This document shows, one piece after another, positions 43,809 through 55,722 of a DNA stretch of 64,000 bases; positions within the stretch are counted from its first letter, which is position 1, and every line of letters begins with the position of its first letter. The stretch is from contig JBANSL010000004.1 of the NCBI GenBank assembly GCA_037127255.1, forward strand, positions 32,122,467 through 32,186,466. The letters are read 5' to 3'. The notes under the pieces are model-generated. The model was not told where the DNA came from. It worked only from the letters and a program-made list of their open reading frames with translations, and ran no database searches. Made by a program: the position numbers and the translations under genes. The DNA comes from Persicaria tinctoria. Its lineage: Eukaryota; Streptophyta; Magnoliopsida; Caryophyllales; Polygonaceae.

Positions 43809-46311
43809 TGTAAAGGCTCGGATTTTTAAAATATTAATTTTCGGAAAAAGAAAATCAAAATGAATTTAAAATAAATTCCGACCCAAATTTTCCGATTTAA
43901 AAATCAATTCTGTCTTTCATTTCGGTTTTGAACGATCAATCAGCGGAAATTTAAATCCCCGACCCGAGCTCTCAATTCCGTCATATTCCGAATCCTTATC
44001 CTAATCCAACTCATCACCTCCTAATTATAGTAAAATCTTATCCTCTCCTTTCCTTCCCCCACTCTTTGACCCCCTTATTTTGGCAAACAAACAATACCTC
44101 ACTCTTCACAAAAAAATGGACCTTTTATGTGCAATTTGACCTTTGGAAAAATCAGATTTGTGTTGATTCTTCCTCTTCTCTCTCCTTCTCTCTCTCAACA
44201 TTTCACAAGCCAAAACTGGTTCTTGAGCTTCCTCACGCCATTTCCACCACCGCCGCACCTCACCACCGCCACACCTCACCACCGCCACCTCCACCACTGC
44301 CGCACCACCTCCTCCCCGGAGCGCCGCCGTCGCCACCAGCAGCAGCCGGAGCCACCACCGCCGCCGAGCAGCACCTCTTCCCTTCTCCTTCCTCCCTGTT
44401 TTCTCCGAGAACCCCGGTAAGGCTCGTTTCCCTTTCCATTCGACTTCGAGCTGTGAAAAGCACCGCCTTTAACCCCCGTTCTTCCGTCCTAGGCCGAGCT
44501 AGCGCGGATCGAGACTCCGGCGAGTCCATCGAGATCCCGACGAACTCCGACGAAGCTTCGAAGCCCTCTCGGTGAGCTCTCTTCCTTCCTCCTCGTTCCT
44601 TCCTTCCTCCCTGTGTGCGTGGGCCCCCCTTCCTCTTTTAAACCTCCAGCTCGTTGAATTGAAAGAAACAAATGGGAAGCTTCTTTGGGACTAACTTTTG
44701 AGGGGCCCGGTTTGGTTTAATTAAAACAAGGGGGCCGGGTTGGACTTTTATAAAATAAGTGGGTGGTTTTTGGTAATTTTAATAAAGTGAGGTTGGTTTG
44801 GTAAATTAAAAATGAATGTTTTGATTTAATGAATATTGTTGGGATTTTATAAATATTTTATAAAGATGTTAAAATAAAAGATGTTAGAAGTAGTATGTGA
44901 AATTATTGGGATTTAAAATATAAAATGTTGTTTCGAGATTTAATATATGTGATATTGTGGTGATTTATTAATGTGGTTAAAAGTTATATGACTTTGTTGA
45001 AGATGTGCAATTATATGCTAAGTAAGATTTTGAAATGATGGCATGCAAATTGGTTAAGTATGAAATGGGGATTATCCTAAGTTGGTGAATTGGAGAATTA
45101 TATTGAGTATGGTTGTGAGATATTGAGATGATAGATTATGAGATAAGGTTGATAATATGGAAATGATGATGAGATGGTTATTATGTTAAGTTTGTGAAGT
45201 TGTGTGTGTGACTATTCTATGCTTTTTGTACCTTAGAAATAGACTCATTCATGTACTTATACTTGTTAGGTGATCATCTGTGACGTGTTGGATTTCATAT
45301 TGCCTGGTTGATTGCCTTTTTGCTGTTCTGCGATACCAGGTAAGTCTCTTCGGAGCTTACTCAGATTGAATAGAGTGATTCCCTGCTATAGGTGCATGAT
45401 ATACTAGGTGTTGCATTCATGATCAACATGCCATGTAGTACCATGCTAGGCTGCATCTACGTTGAGCATCCTATTTCTTTATGCGTATGTAAACAGAACG
45501 GCCGTTATCTGTGAAGTAACTAGAGTCTTTGCTAGGGTCATAGGGTAGCCCAGCCTCATCGGGTACCCTGAGTCAATCGAGTCATGCACTTCCTTTTATT
45601 ATGATATGCCTGCGGGCTTTATTGTGGAGCGGGTTAGGCATGCGTGCCGCCCAATTATGAATGAATGCATTCACGAGCTGGCCAGTCTCCACCTATCGGA
45701 AGGGGTGGAGGTAGGAGAGGGATATACCACTTGGTATTCTGTGCTAAGGCCTTATTATTATTATGCATTTGATCTTAGGAGCATGTTAGTGTGTTAATAT
45801 TCCGCCATGCATCTAGAAGCATCTTTATTAGGATTAGCGTATATGTGTGCTTATGGTTGGGATGCAGAGAAGTGGGCATCGATCTGATCCCGCCCCATAT
45901 CAATTTTTTTAGGTATTATCTATGTTCATCCTATCGGTGCTGTTTGCCTATTTGCGCGGGTCATTTTGTCGGCGGAGAGTGAGCGCTGGAGTGTAGACTT
46001 CACTGGACTCTGATTATATTTTGGCTTTATACTTTTGACTCCGTTTTGACCCGGCTCTGCCGTGGCACAATTTTGTATTATACTTGTTTCCGCTAGTCGC
46101 ATGATTTCTGATTTCCACGCTTAGATTACGACAGGTACAGGGGACTTCCCCGGGGATTCCAACGATCCCTTCGATTTTGGGTATGAAATCCCCCCTTGTA
46201 AACATTAAAGTAAGTTTTGAAACCTTCAACCTGTACTCGGGGCGCAAGGTCCTAACGGGGGGTTTTATCCCTCGAAACGTAACCTGGGAATCATAATCCC
46301 GGGCCGTTACA
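43809..46311 (+). repeat. LTR of fragment J
   Basis: About 2.5 kb, ends TGTAA...TTACA. Contains a CT-rich and proline-codon-like GC stretch at 44060-44640 and AT-rich sequence after it. Frames in this part are composition artefacts. Confidence 0.75.
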
Positions 46312-47742
46312 TTATGTTTCATTGAGGACAATGAAAGGTTTAAGTGTGGGGGAGGATTGCATTGCATATAGATAGAGTTTCCATATCATGTTTACTTATG
46401 TTATCATGTTTATTTATGTTGTCATATATATTTTTATTCATATACTGCATTTGAAAAAAAAAATCCAAAAATATCATGCATTGCATTTAAGTGTTATTAA
46501 CGATACCCATCTTGGTTTAGTTTATCCTCTAATTTATTTTTATGATCTCATTGCATAAATCTCATGATTTTATTGAATTGCTTGAAAATGATTTTGGAGC
46601 ATGATTTGAGAATATAATTGAGCAAGTATGATTCATAGTTGAGGTTTAATTGAAATAAAAAAAAACATAACCTTTGTGAGTTTGTTTTGGCCTTATAGGG
46701 ACTTTACATATTATTCCCTTTTGCTTTTATTGTGTGATTATACTCTCCATATGCTTCTTATTTCAATACCGTATTGCACATGTTTGTTGCTTGTGAATTT
46801 CAAATGATTGAGACATGTTTTCTTTAGCCATATTATACCTTATCTACCATTTGCATTATCCTTTGCTTGAAGCCCATCTGAGTCTTAAAGCCTATTCTTT
46901 TTGATAGCTCCACAAAAATATATGATAGCCAATGATTAGCCTGACCCTATCCGGGAATTAGGAGGAGAATTGGTGAAAAGTCTTTATGTTGGAGTTGCTT
47001 TGACTAGAGATGATGTATGTATGGTTGTGCATTGTGAGAGGCATAGCCAAAATAAGGTAACCCTTCTTGCATAATAGAGATGACTTATTACTAGGAGCCT
47101 AAGGAGGATAAAATTCACTTAGGAGTAAAAATCTTGTAAGCTTAGACCTAAGGAGGATACAATTCACTTAGGGGCAAAAGTAAGCATAAAAGAAAAGAAT
47201 TCATCATCCAAATAGAAAAAATGCATGAGTTGTATGGCTATTGAAATCGAAGAGTTTATTGTTATGTAATGGAGTGTATGTTATTGGAATGGTTTATGAA
47301 GTATGGAAGTTTTGGTGTTGTTCTGGTTGGTTGTTGTTCCTTTTTCCCGGATTTTTAGCACCACAAGCCTAAATATTTCTCATGCCTTATGTTCCTACCA
47401 AAGCCCCATTACAACCCTATAAAATTCCTCATGATGTTGTTTGGAAGTGATAATTTACATGGTGTATAGATAATTTTGGATTGAGTTGAGAGTTGGACTT
47501 TAAAGATTAAACACATGAGAGTTTGAGTGAAACACATCATCCCGGTGAGGTTGGATTAAATTGGCTTTTACTATTGGATCGCTCATATATTTGCTAGGAT
47601 ATTTGTTCTCTTATTCATGGCTCCTATTGCTTGATGTTGCTTTTCTAAAACTATAGCATGAAGATCTTATTTGTGGGATGATTAATTCTATATTTGTTTT
47701 TCATTGCTTGAGGACAAACAAAAGCTTAAGTGTGGGGGAGTT
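46312..47742 (+). other. 3' non-coding block of F with two polypurine-tract-like motifs
   Basis: Upstream motif TTTAAGTGTGGGGGAGG at 46338-46354 after CATTGAGGACAATG; tract before the LTR CTTAAGTGTGGGGGAG at 47725-47740 after CTTGAGGACAAAC. Boxes CCCTATCCGGGAATTAGG (near 46945), CCCGGATTTTTAGCACCACA (near 47346) and AAGCCCCATTACAACCC (near 47401) are shared with H and E. Confidence 0.7.
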
Positions 47743-48771
47743 TGAAACAATGCATTTAGGTAGGCATAATAGGTTGCATTTAGCTTAGTTAAGATGCATA
47801 TCATGCATGATTTAAGTAGAATTTGCATATTTGCTTTCTATGTTGGTGGAGTCGGAATCTACACGTTTTTATTGATTATTTTAGGTAACTGTGGATCCGA
47901 GAAGGATAAATGGGTTGATAACGCATTGGATGAGAATGTCTAGTTGATCAAAGAAGTTTACATGAAGATCTCAAGAGGTCCTGAGAAGAAGAAACGAACC
48001 TAAACGAAGAACAAGTCTGCAGAAGTTGTCGCCAGACATGCTGAACTTGTTTTGAACTTTCTGGAGGCCTCGGTTGTCCGATCGACTACTATAACCATGC
48101 GTTGGAAAGCTCTTTCAGAGAGCTACAATTTTCATGTTGACGTCGAGAGCTGATTCAAGACGGATTTTCCGTGAAAGACCAATGCAGCGGCCGCCGCATG
48201 GTGTGCAGCGGCTGCCGCCAGAGACGTTGCAAAAAAGAATACTGATGATGTGGCCGCAGCATACATGCGGCGGCCGCCGCATCTGCCGACAGCGTTTATA
48301 CGCTGCGTTTTGTTTAAATTAAACCCTAGAACCTTTTGATTTCTTTTATGGCCGACTTTGATGTTTTAAAATGCTATGTTTTATATTATTTTCACAACTT
48401 CTATTCTACTCTTTCATTCATAAAACAACAGGAGAGAGAGAGAGCGATGTTCGCCATGGACGGCTAAATTCTCTTCGTGCTTGATTGTTTATTGTTTTGT
48501 TCTATCTTGTCTGACCAACTTGTTAGATCAATTCAATTGCTGGGGTTTTGTAGATTCCTGATTGCGAACCTTAACTCAAGTAGCAAACTTATCCCTTTAG
48601 AGCTGATTGAACTAATTGGATGGGTAGGAAGTTGGATGTGTTGTTGAATCCTTCTTTAGGGACTGCAAATACCTTGGTTAATCTCTGAACTTAAAGCTAT
48701 CAATTGGGTTAAATCCTTCTTTAGGGATTGTTCGATTGCTAAGGGTTTCTAGGACTGATTGGACTAGTAAC
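47743..48771 (+). repeat. 3' LTR of F, first part
   Basis: Starts TGAAACAATGCATTTAGG and matches the 5' LTR up to GGACTAGTAAC, where element I is inserted; it continues at 53446. Confidence 0.85.
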
Positions 48772-49222
48772 TCGCGCACGCCCGCGCAGCTTCACCCGCA
48801 CTCCCGCGCAGCTCGGTGCACGCCCGCGCAGATTGGTGCACGCCCGCGCACATGGCGTTGATTTTCGTTCTAAACAGTACAGCTGCAAAGATGTTGAGTT
48901 TCGGCCAAGCTCTATGACGAATCTGGAAAAACCTTCAACAGCAAAGTTGTATATCTCTTCGTCCTCGTTCCGACAAGGTATGACACGAACCAATCCGATC
49001 AATATTGAATCCGAACGACTCATTTTACTGAGACGTCGAAAAGCTGTCAAACTGCTGAACGAATATAAAAACGAACGACCATCAAGCTTGCACCTTTGGA
49101 ACTTCTCCCATGGTGGAGCCTTCTTCTTCCTCTTGAGGATGACAACATTCACACGAACTTGAATCATAGGTCCATCCCCAAGTATAGATGTATCCGAAGG
49201 TGTCTTGGATGGTCCCGCATCA
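48772..49222 (-). repeat. 3' LTR of I, truncated
   Basis: Matches 52990-53440. The last 610 or so bases of the LTR are missing, and the break is next to the target GTAAC. Contains four CACGCCCGCGCAG-type units (48775-48850). Confidence 0.85.
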
Positions 49223-50394
49223 TTCCCCCTTTCTTGAAAAGGATTCGACCTCGAATCCAAGGTTGCATAAGATTCCGCAAATGCATCCACACGAGCTCCT
49301 GGATCAAATACCTCATGCCCATGGAAACTCCTCACAAGGCCGATTGTAGTAGGGGTTGACCACGTCTGGATGGTTTTGATCTTGGTGTCGCCATCTTGTA
49401 GACCATTAGAGTTTTCTACAAAACCAAGAAAAGCAACTTGATTAGTGCACAATTCATATTTCATTTCATCTTCATAAGGCTCTAATTGAATATGCACTTT
49501 AGCTTGTTCAGGTATCTTTAAGGTTTCATCCAAGGCTAGCAAGTTTTCATCCTTTTGCAAGGCTGGATTTTCAATCATCTCAAGGCTAGCACTATGACAA
49601 CAATTTCCGTCATCAATGATTATATGACTAACTTTGCCTTTTTCTATGCAATTAGTATGACACAACTCTTCTCTTTGATGATCAACGTAAGGCACAGGTC
49701 GAACACTTAAATCAATCAAAGAATCATTATGCTCATAGTCAATGCAATCATTATCATCACAGGCAAGTAAATTAAAATCTTGATCATTATTAACATGCTC
49801 ATCATTTTCACCACTAGAATTTTCAGATTTATTTTCGCCTAGGTGGTTAAGCATGAAAGTCTTCTTATTTGGGCAATCCTTCATAACATGTCCTCTACCT
49901 TGACATATAAAGCAAGGAACGTACAAAGGTTTAAGAGTAGAAGAGTTAGGATTACTCCCTTTAGGGCCAGTAGATGCCCCAGAAGAATGTCGTCCATAAG
50001 CAGGCGCCTTGCCCTTGTCGGAGGGCTGCTGGAATGTTTGGCCTTCCCCTTTCCCTTGGGCTGGGTTTGGCCGAGAGTTGTAGCCTCCGTCAGGCCGCCC
50101 TTGGGCCTGTTGTGGTCGGCTTTGGCGCCATGGTTGGGGCTGCCCACTCGTCATCCTTCCGCCTTGGTTCCTGTATCTAGCTCCACGTTCAACTTTAATA
50201 GCCAAATGTAACAAGTCAGTAGGAGTAGAGTAAGGAAAGCAATCAATGTCATGAGCTAAGGCGGGATGCAAAAGCCTAAGAAACCTAGCATTTGTATCCT
50301 CATAAGGTTCTACGACATTAGCTCTAGCCATGGTTTCTTGCATCAGATTAAAGGTTTCCTCAACAGATTTATTACCTTGCTTAAGGTTTTCTAA
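49223..50394 (-). pseudogene. I Gag end, protease and fused pol remnants
   Basis: The frame continues from 50394: MARANVVEPYEDTNARFLR, LLHLAIKVERGARYR (Gag end), a CCHC knuckle (CFICQGRGHVMKDC), HIIIDDGNCCHSAS (protease active-site region), then abruptly AFLGFVENSNGL and WSTPTTIGLVRSFHG from the RT end, HEVFDPGARVDAFAE, and YATLDSRSNPFQERGND, the pol C-terminus. RT core, RNase H and integrase core are absent, yet the pieces remain in one frame that even runs through the LTR to 48739. The protease motif differs from the usual D(S/T/G)G, so activity is doubtful. Confidence 0.75.
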
Positions 50395-51162
50395 TCATTG
50401 TCGAAGCTCTCTAGCATAGTGTTGAGGGACAAATCTACTTCTCATTAAGGCTTTCAATTGGTTCCAAGAAGTGATAGGCGTATCAAGGGATCTTCTTCTT
50501 TCTTTAATCAAATTATCCCACCAAATAAGAGCAAACCCTTGAAATTCTAAAGAAGCCAATTGAACCTTTTTAAATTCAGAAAAATTGTGACAGTTCCAAA
50601 TCTGATCCATTTTTTTCTCCCAGTCAATATATGCATCTGGATATGTCTGACCATCAAAGGAAGGAATATTTACCTTTACCTTACCTATGCCGTCCTGATC
50701 AGGATCTCTAGGTTCACGGTATTGGTATCGACCTCCTCTGTCGTTCCGCCTCGGGCGTTGCTCCCAATAGTTCTCCTCTAGGAAGTCATCGTCACGCTCC
50801 GAATAGTAGAACTCCTCCTGGAAGCCACGGCCTCTTCCTCTACCCCGTCCTGGCCCCTGCGCATTAGCAAATCCGTTATGTCTACCATTTCTCTCCCCTC
50901 GTGGAGAGTTGTTCTCTTCAAATATAGGATTATGCAAATTAAGGTTAGGAGGAGGGTTAGGATTTCGGACTTCCCTTTCATCATTAGGCGTCTCGTCACG
51001 CCTTTGACTACCTTGGCCACCATGGTTATTAGAACTCGTTGGTCTAGCCTCCAATGCCGTCAGCTTATCCATCATCGCCGCCAACGTGGCGTTAAGAGTG
51101 TTCATTGTGTTGTTGAACATCTCGTTGTTCACCTGATTGTTAGACATTGCAAATAAAGACAA
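50395..51162 (-). pseudogene. I Gag, N-terminal and central part
   Basis: Starts MSLFAMSNNQVNNEM (the internal methionine at residue 6 is an alternative start). Glycine/arginine-rich GPGRGRGRGRGF near residue 105 may bind RNA. The Gag core shows IPSFDGQTYPDAYIDWEKK, FALIWWDNL and LMRSRFVPQHY. A TGA just before 50394 interrupts the frame after ARELRQ; the downstream part is in the same frame, so this is a single nonsense change. Confidence 0.8.
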
Positions 51163-52378
51163 ACACGGAACTATGTCAAGATTAGCAAATAAAACAACTC
51201 ACAATGTGTTTCTCTCGCACACTTCTCTCTAATTGGTTATGACAAGCTTGTTGGGGCAATCCGCTTTGGGAAAATCAACACTCAAGCAAGGACTTAACAA
51301 TCAAAAGAGAGTAGTCAAGATAAAGGACAAAGAAATACCGAAGAAAGTGCTCGACACAAGCTGCGCAGAAGCTCGGAATCGACCAAACTGACTCGACAGA
51401 CACTGTACCGAGGTTGTACCGAGGCTGGAGGGGGTCGGTATGGGCACTGCAGTACACGACACACAAAAAGAGGAAAAGAAAATGAAAGAAAAACTTGGAT
51501 TTTTACCTCTTTTGATTTAAACCCTTAGTATGGATGTTGTAGTTGCAAGGTAGGGCTTAAAAAAAAAATTATGGTTTGGAGGTATGTGTTTGAGAATTTC
51601 GATTAGGGCTATGAGATTTTCACCGAAATTGGTCCTTGAAGTTCTTGCACTAGATCTCAACAATTCCTTTTTTCTTTTTTTAAAGCTTACTTTTGCCCCT
51701 AGTGAATTTTATCCTCCTAGGACTAAGCTTTGAATGTAAATTTTTTTATTTTTTTTAAATTTCGGACTGTTTTTTTTTTTTTTACCTAATGCAAGAAACT
51801 TAACAATGAAAGAAAAAGGACTCTTGAAATTTTAAACTATGGTGAAAGAAAATTAAAATTTATGTAGCCCTAATGAAATATATATAATGGAGGTTTGGCT
51901 ATCTTAGGTAAGTGGATCAATTCAAGGCCTTTTATAATTTATGATAGATAAAAGTAATTTAATCTACCAAAATCAAAATTAAATAAGGCAATGAATAGAT
52001 AAAATAAGATAGATCAAAAGATAGAATAACACACTAGGGTTAGGAATACCCCTTGTATTTGGCTTGAAGGCTGCCGAACTAAGAATTTCAAATCTTTCAA
52101 CCACGTTGTCGGCAAAAGGCAATCAATTCAAGCAAGAATTCAATCTAGTACGTGTTGCCGAATAGAATTTTCAATGGTAGCGATGGTCTCGGCTTGGAAT
52201 ATGTTTAGGGCTAAAGGCAACCACAACAATCACAAACAAAGGTTAATGCAATCGAAAAAAAAATTCAAGAAGTAAAAACCAAGAACAAGAAAGACTCAAT
52301 TTTTTTTTGTAGGATTTTGTGGTTAAGGAAACAAAAGACACAACTTTGATGTCGGAAACCTAAGCTCTGATGCCAATT
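51163..52378 (-). other. 5' leader of I
   Basis: Primer site at 52361-52378, then a non-coding leader with poly-T/A tracts near 51668-51690 and 51760-51784. No ORF of interest. Confidence 0.6.
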
Positions 52379-53440
52379 TGATACGGGGTTAGCCGTAGGA
52401 TGGCCCGATCTTCGACAATCAAGACTCAAAGACAAGAACGGAAGCAAAAGACTCAAGAACAATAACAAAGACTCGAAATTGATAACAAAGACACGACCGA
52501 TAAGGACTGATTCGAACTAAAATAGAACGAGATGAAGACCCCAGGCCTCCGTAGAGGGTAGGAACCAAACACCAACGACTATAAAGCCCGCCTCTACAAC
52601 CTTACACAACCAAGCGGACAACTTGGAGGCACAAGGAGGGGACTTGTGATTACCTGGATCACCAAGCTCTCGCGAGGTTGACGAACTCAAAGCAAACCAA
52701 GTTAGATCTATAACCAATTTGCAATCGATGAGCCACGCTACGAATCGATTGACTTGCACTCATGTATTTCACACAAAAAGAGAGACTTTCTTCATAATGA
52801 ATAACGTACGTTCTACAATGGAGATCGGTCTTCTTATAACCCTAACAAAGCCTATTTTCTAATAAAAATAAATAAAAATAATTATTTAATTTATCACCTA
52901 AATGACTTAATTAATTAATGTTCTAATTAGCACATGAAATACTAACGTGGGAGATTTCAAAGCCGGCACACGCAGCGCCAACAGGCCACTCGCGCACGCC
53001 CGCGCAGCTTCACCCGCACTCCCGCGCAGCTCGGTGCACGCCCGCGCAGATTGGTGCACGCCCGCGCACTTGGCGTTGATTTTCGTTCTAAACAGTACAT
53101 CTGCAAAGATGTTGAGTTTCGGCCAAGCTCTATGACGAATCTGGAAAAACCTTCTACAGCAAAGTTGTAGATCTCTTCGTCCTCGTTCCGACAAGGTATG
53201 ACACGAACCAATCCGATCAATATTGAATCCGAACGACTCATTTTACTGAGACGTCGAAAAGCTGTCAAACTGCTGAACGAATATAAAAACGAACGACCAT
53301 CAAGCTTGCACCTTTTGAACTTCTCTCATGATGGAGCCTTCTTCTTCCTCTTGAGGATGACAACATTCACACGAACTTGAATCATAGGTCCATCCCCAAG
53401 TATAGATGTATCCGAAGGTGTCTTGGATGGTCCCGCATCA
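52379..53440 (-). repeat. 5' LTR of element I
   Basis: Full LTR of about 1.06 kb, with GC-rich CACGCCCGCGCAG units at 52990-53068. A module around 53120-53190 resembles the LTR module of E and F (AAAGTTGTAGATCTCTTCG). Confidence 0.85.
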
Positions 53441-53445
53441 GTAAC

Positions 53446-53765
53446 TATATTAGGCCGGGACAAGGGCATTCATAGGAAGACTAAAAGGACAAGAGGAAGT
53501 TACAATATCAATTCAACCAAATAAAGTGGATAGTTGTAGGTAGATCGGTCTTCTCTAAATTGTTTTGTATCAATCTGTTTATAGTTTATTTTGGTTTCTT
53601 TCTTGTTTCAATCATCCAAAAACCCCCCTTTCACTAATTGGTAAATACACTTTGCAAAGCAATACTTGATTCTCTGTGGGATCGACCTCTTACTTGCTTG
53701 CTATACTAGTTTGTAGGTTTGAGTTTTATTTTGATACGGTTTAAGCGACTAAAAATCGCTCATCA
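53446..53765 (+). repeat. 3' LTR of F, second part
   Basis: Continues from 48771 (TATATTAGGCCGGGACAAGG) to AATCGCTCATCA; followed by the GGTTG duplication. Confidence 0.87.
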
Positions 53766-53770
53766 GGTTG

Positions 53771-54071
53771 GCTTCGTCTCTCAGTTCCTCGACATCGTGC
53801 TCCTCGATCATGCTGTGCTCGGACATTGTTGTCGATATCGAGGAAGTGTACTCGATATCGAGTAACTTTCAGCCTCTGTCTTTGCTACTTGGTTTTGTCC
53901 CGGAATGGCTCCAAATTTTATAATATTAAACCAAAACTTATGTAGATCTTCATTTCTTGCAAATAAGCACATACTACATAAATTCAACATATTCCCATCC
54001 CGAAATATGCAAAGTGTATAAAATATGGAGCTAAAATGTGCATTTCAACATGGCTATTTTAGTGGACATCA
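53771..54071 (-). repeat. 5' LTR of C, start
   Basis: Colinear with 20716-21016. On the - strand it begins TGATGTCCACT at 54071. One TCGATATCGA lies at about 53832 and another at 53850. Confidence 0.85.
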
Positions 54072-54087
54072 GAGACCACCCTTCCGC

Positions 54088-54565
54088 TTGAGCGAGTCGC
54101 TGAGTGTGCTTGTCTTCGTGGTGGTGCAACCCGCTAGTAACGAGTATTTCCACGACAGCGAGTCACTCATTGTAGCGAGTCCAGCCACTGGCAACGGGTT
54201 CATATTGCCTGCTCGCTTGCTCTCTCGCTGGCTCTCGTGCTCGAACACCATCCCTTGGGCTCCCAGCTGATTCCACTCGCTAGCAGCGACATATGCTCAA
54301 AGACTTGACTTTTCTTCGTTCTTTCTTTCCTTCTTTTTTTCTCTTCTTAGCTTGATTTCTATACTTCACTTGGCCATGTTTTTCATCTTTCTCTTTCTTT
54401 CCACCATGTCAGATCTACGATTCTGCACAATTTAACCGAAATAGCGTAGATTCTGAACTTTTCCAGGAAAAGAGTTTAATCTAAATTAACACTAAAACAT
54501 GCATATTCTACAATGCAAATGCATGTAAACTACCCTATAATGCCCATTAGAAATGTGCATTATCA
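54088..54565 (-). repeat. 5' LTR of element G, start
   Basis: On the - strand begins TGATAATGCACATTTCTAAT, identical to the palindrome arm at 17866-17885. GC-rich CGCTAGCAGCGA units at 54110-54290 correspond to those at 19095-19210. Confidence 0.68.
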
Positions 54566-55722
54566 TGACTCTTCTCACCTAAGAGGTTCTGCACTCTAAA
54601 AGGTTTCCCTCTGTTTGTTCATTTTTCGTTTGCTCAATGGGTCAATTGTTTGCTTACATTTGATAAACAAAAAACTATGTTGTTATATCCGTGCAGCTGC
54701 CTGGTTGTGACTTTTTTAATGGCTTGCTTTTGCAATTTTTTTAATCTGATTCCAGGTTTGCCTCTATCTTCTTCTTTCAAAGTTTGTGCTATTTATTTAG
54801 CTTCAAATATGAACGTTTGTTACCCCTTTCTAATTAATCATTAGCTAGTACATTTTCTTGTTACATAGCTAAAATTCCTATTGGATACTATTGTTTCTTT
54901 TCTAATAATATATCTGCCAAGAAGTGTTGAAAAGAGCACTCCAATGAATACTTCTACTTAGCTATCATCGGATTTGAAGAAAGACAATTTCTTGTATAAT
55001 CTAGTGTATAGGAAATTGTTGTATGTTATCTAGTTTGAAAGGTAATGGTAAAGTGCACTTGGGATTTTCAGTCTAAGTTCTAAGGAGGAGCAGAAGCACG
55101 GAACTATAGGATCATAACAAATTAACAAGACTTGCTTTAGGATTGTTGGTATTTCACTTAAAATAATTGTGAAACAAACTATGTATATTTATTCTTTGTG
55201 TCTTGTGAGTTTCTTCTTTGCTCTACACCCAAGCATACAAGGAACTAAAGAAGCTTAAATATATTTTCCCTTTTCACGTTTATCATTGTAAGGTTGTATG
55301 GATCAATACTGACTTTTTTAATCTCATGGGGTTACTTTTGCTTGCTCATATTCATTTGGATGATGCATAATTGACATGCTTTGCTTTTCCTGCTTGGAAA
55401 ACTGTAGCTTCAGCATGGAACATTGATGACTTAGTGTCTCCAGCTAAAAAATATTTTTTTCAGTTTCAAATCAAAAGAAGACCTTAAGAGATGACATATG
55501 TATTTAGATTTTGAGTTTGGAGGTGTGTCACTGCTGGGCATGGTTGTATCTGGTATTTCGAGTATGGAGGTATATCACAATGTACGATCCTTGTTATTTT
55601 TTTTTTGAAAACATTGCACTATTATTTGATCCCCAATTAAAGGCATTTCAATTATGTTTGAGGCTTTCTCTTGTAAATCTTATATAAATTCATTTGCTTA
55701 TGATTCTCTTATTCTCTTACAG
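54566..55722. other. AT-rich stretch, no gene recognised
   Basis: Looks like intron or decayed intergenic DNA. Possible splice signals around 54755 and 55409 are too weak to call. Confidence 0.4.

Larger units (their letters stand above)
42720..46311 (+). mobile_element. Fragment J: 3' end of a Tekay/Del-like gypsy element
   Basis: Begins inside pol (QLRQYIPDPSHVLDH), continues through a chromodomain, 3' untranslated region, and one LTR (43809-46311) with TGTAAAGGC start and GGCCGTTACA end. There is no 5' LTR and no upstream pol. The flanking F sequence resumes at TTATGTTTCATTGAGG. No TSD was seen. It is a truncated insertion or a recombination product. Confidence 0.8.
48772..53440 (-). mobile_element. 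Element I: deleted Ty3/gypsy element, TSD GTAAC
   Basis: 5' LTR 52379-53440 (- strand TGATGCGGG start, CCCCGTATCA end). The 3' LTR is only 48772-49222. GTAAC at 48767-48771 and 53441-53445. Primer site on the - strand TTGGCATCAGAGCTTAGG, close to the initiator-Met type. Gag and a protease remnant remain; most of RT and integrase is deleted. It sits in the 3' LTR of F. Confidence 0.88.
40282..53765 (+). mobile_element. Element F: non-autonomous LTR element carrying J and I
   Basis: 5' LTR 40282-41724; 3' LTR 47743-48771 plus 53446-53765. GGTTG flanks it (40277-40281 and 53766-53770). The primer site is tRNA-Asp type at 41728-41745. The interior has a Gag-like ORF, a Tekay-like fragment J and a 3' block. 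There are no own enzymes. It is the only + strand element inside C. Confidence 0.9.
19220..54082 (-). mobile_element. Element C: Athila-like LTR element carrying nested D, E and F
   Basis: On the - strand: 5' LTR (54071-53771 plus 40281-38749, split by F), primer site 38745-38728, leader split by E, gag split by D, a protease remnant, a TCGA-rich block, 3' non-coding block, 3' LTR (21016-19220). Without insertions it is about 7.6 kb and lacks reverse transcriptase and integrase. It belongs to the same family as A: same Gag start, leader and 3' block. Candidate TSD TCCGC flanks it if 11 extra bases (54072-54082) after the 5' LTR are counted. Confidence 0.85.

Noticed and set aside
44066..44671. 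Proline-rich and glycine-rich frames in the J LTR
   Set aside because: Overlapping frames on both strands in a CT/GC-rich LTR segment; composition artefact.
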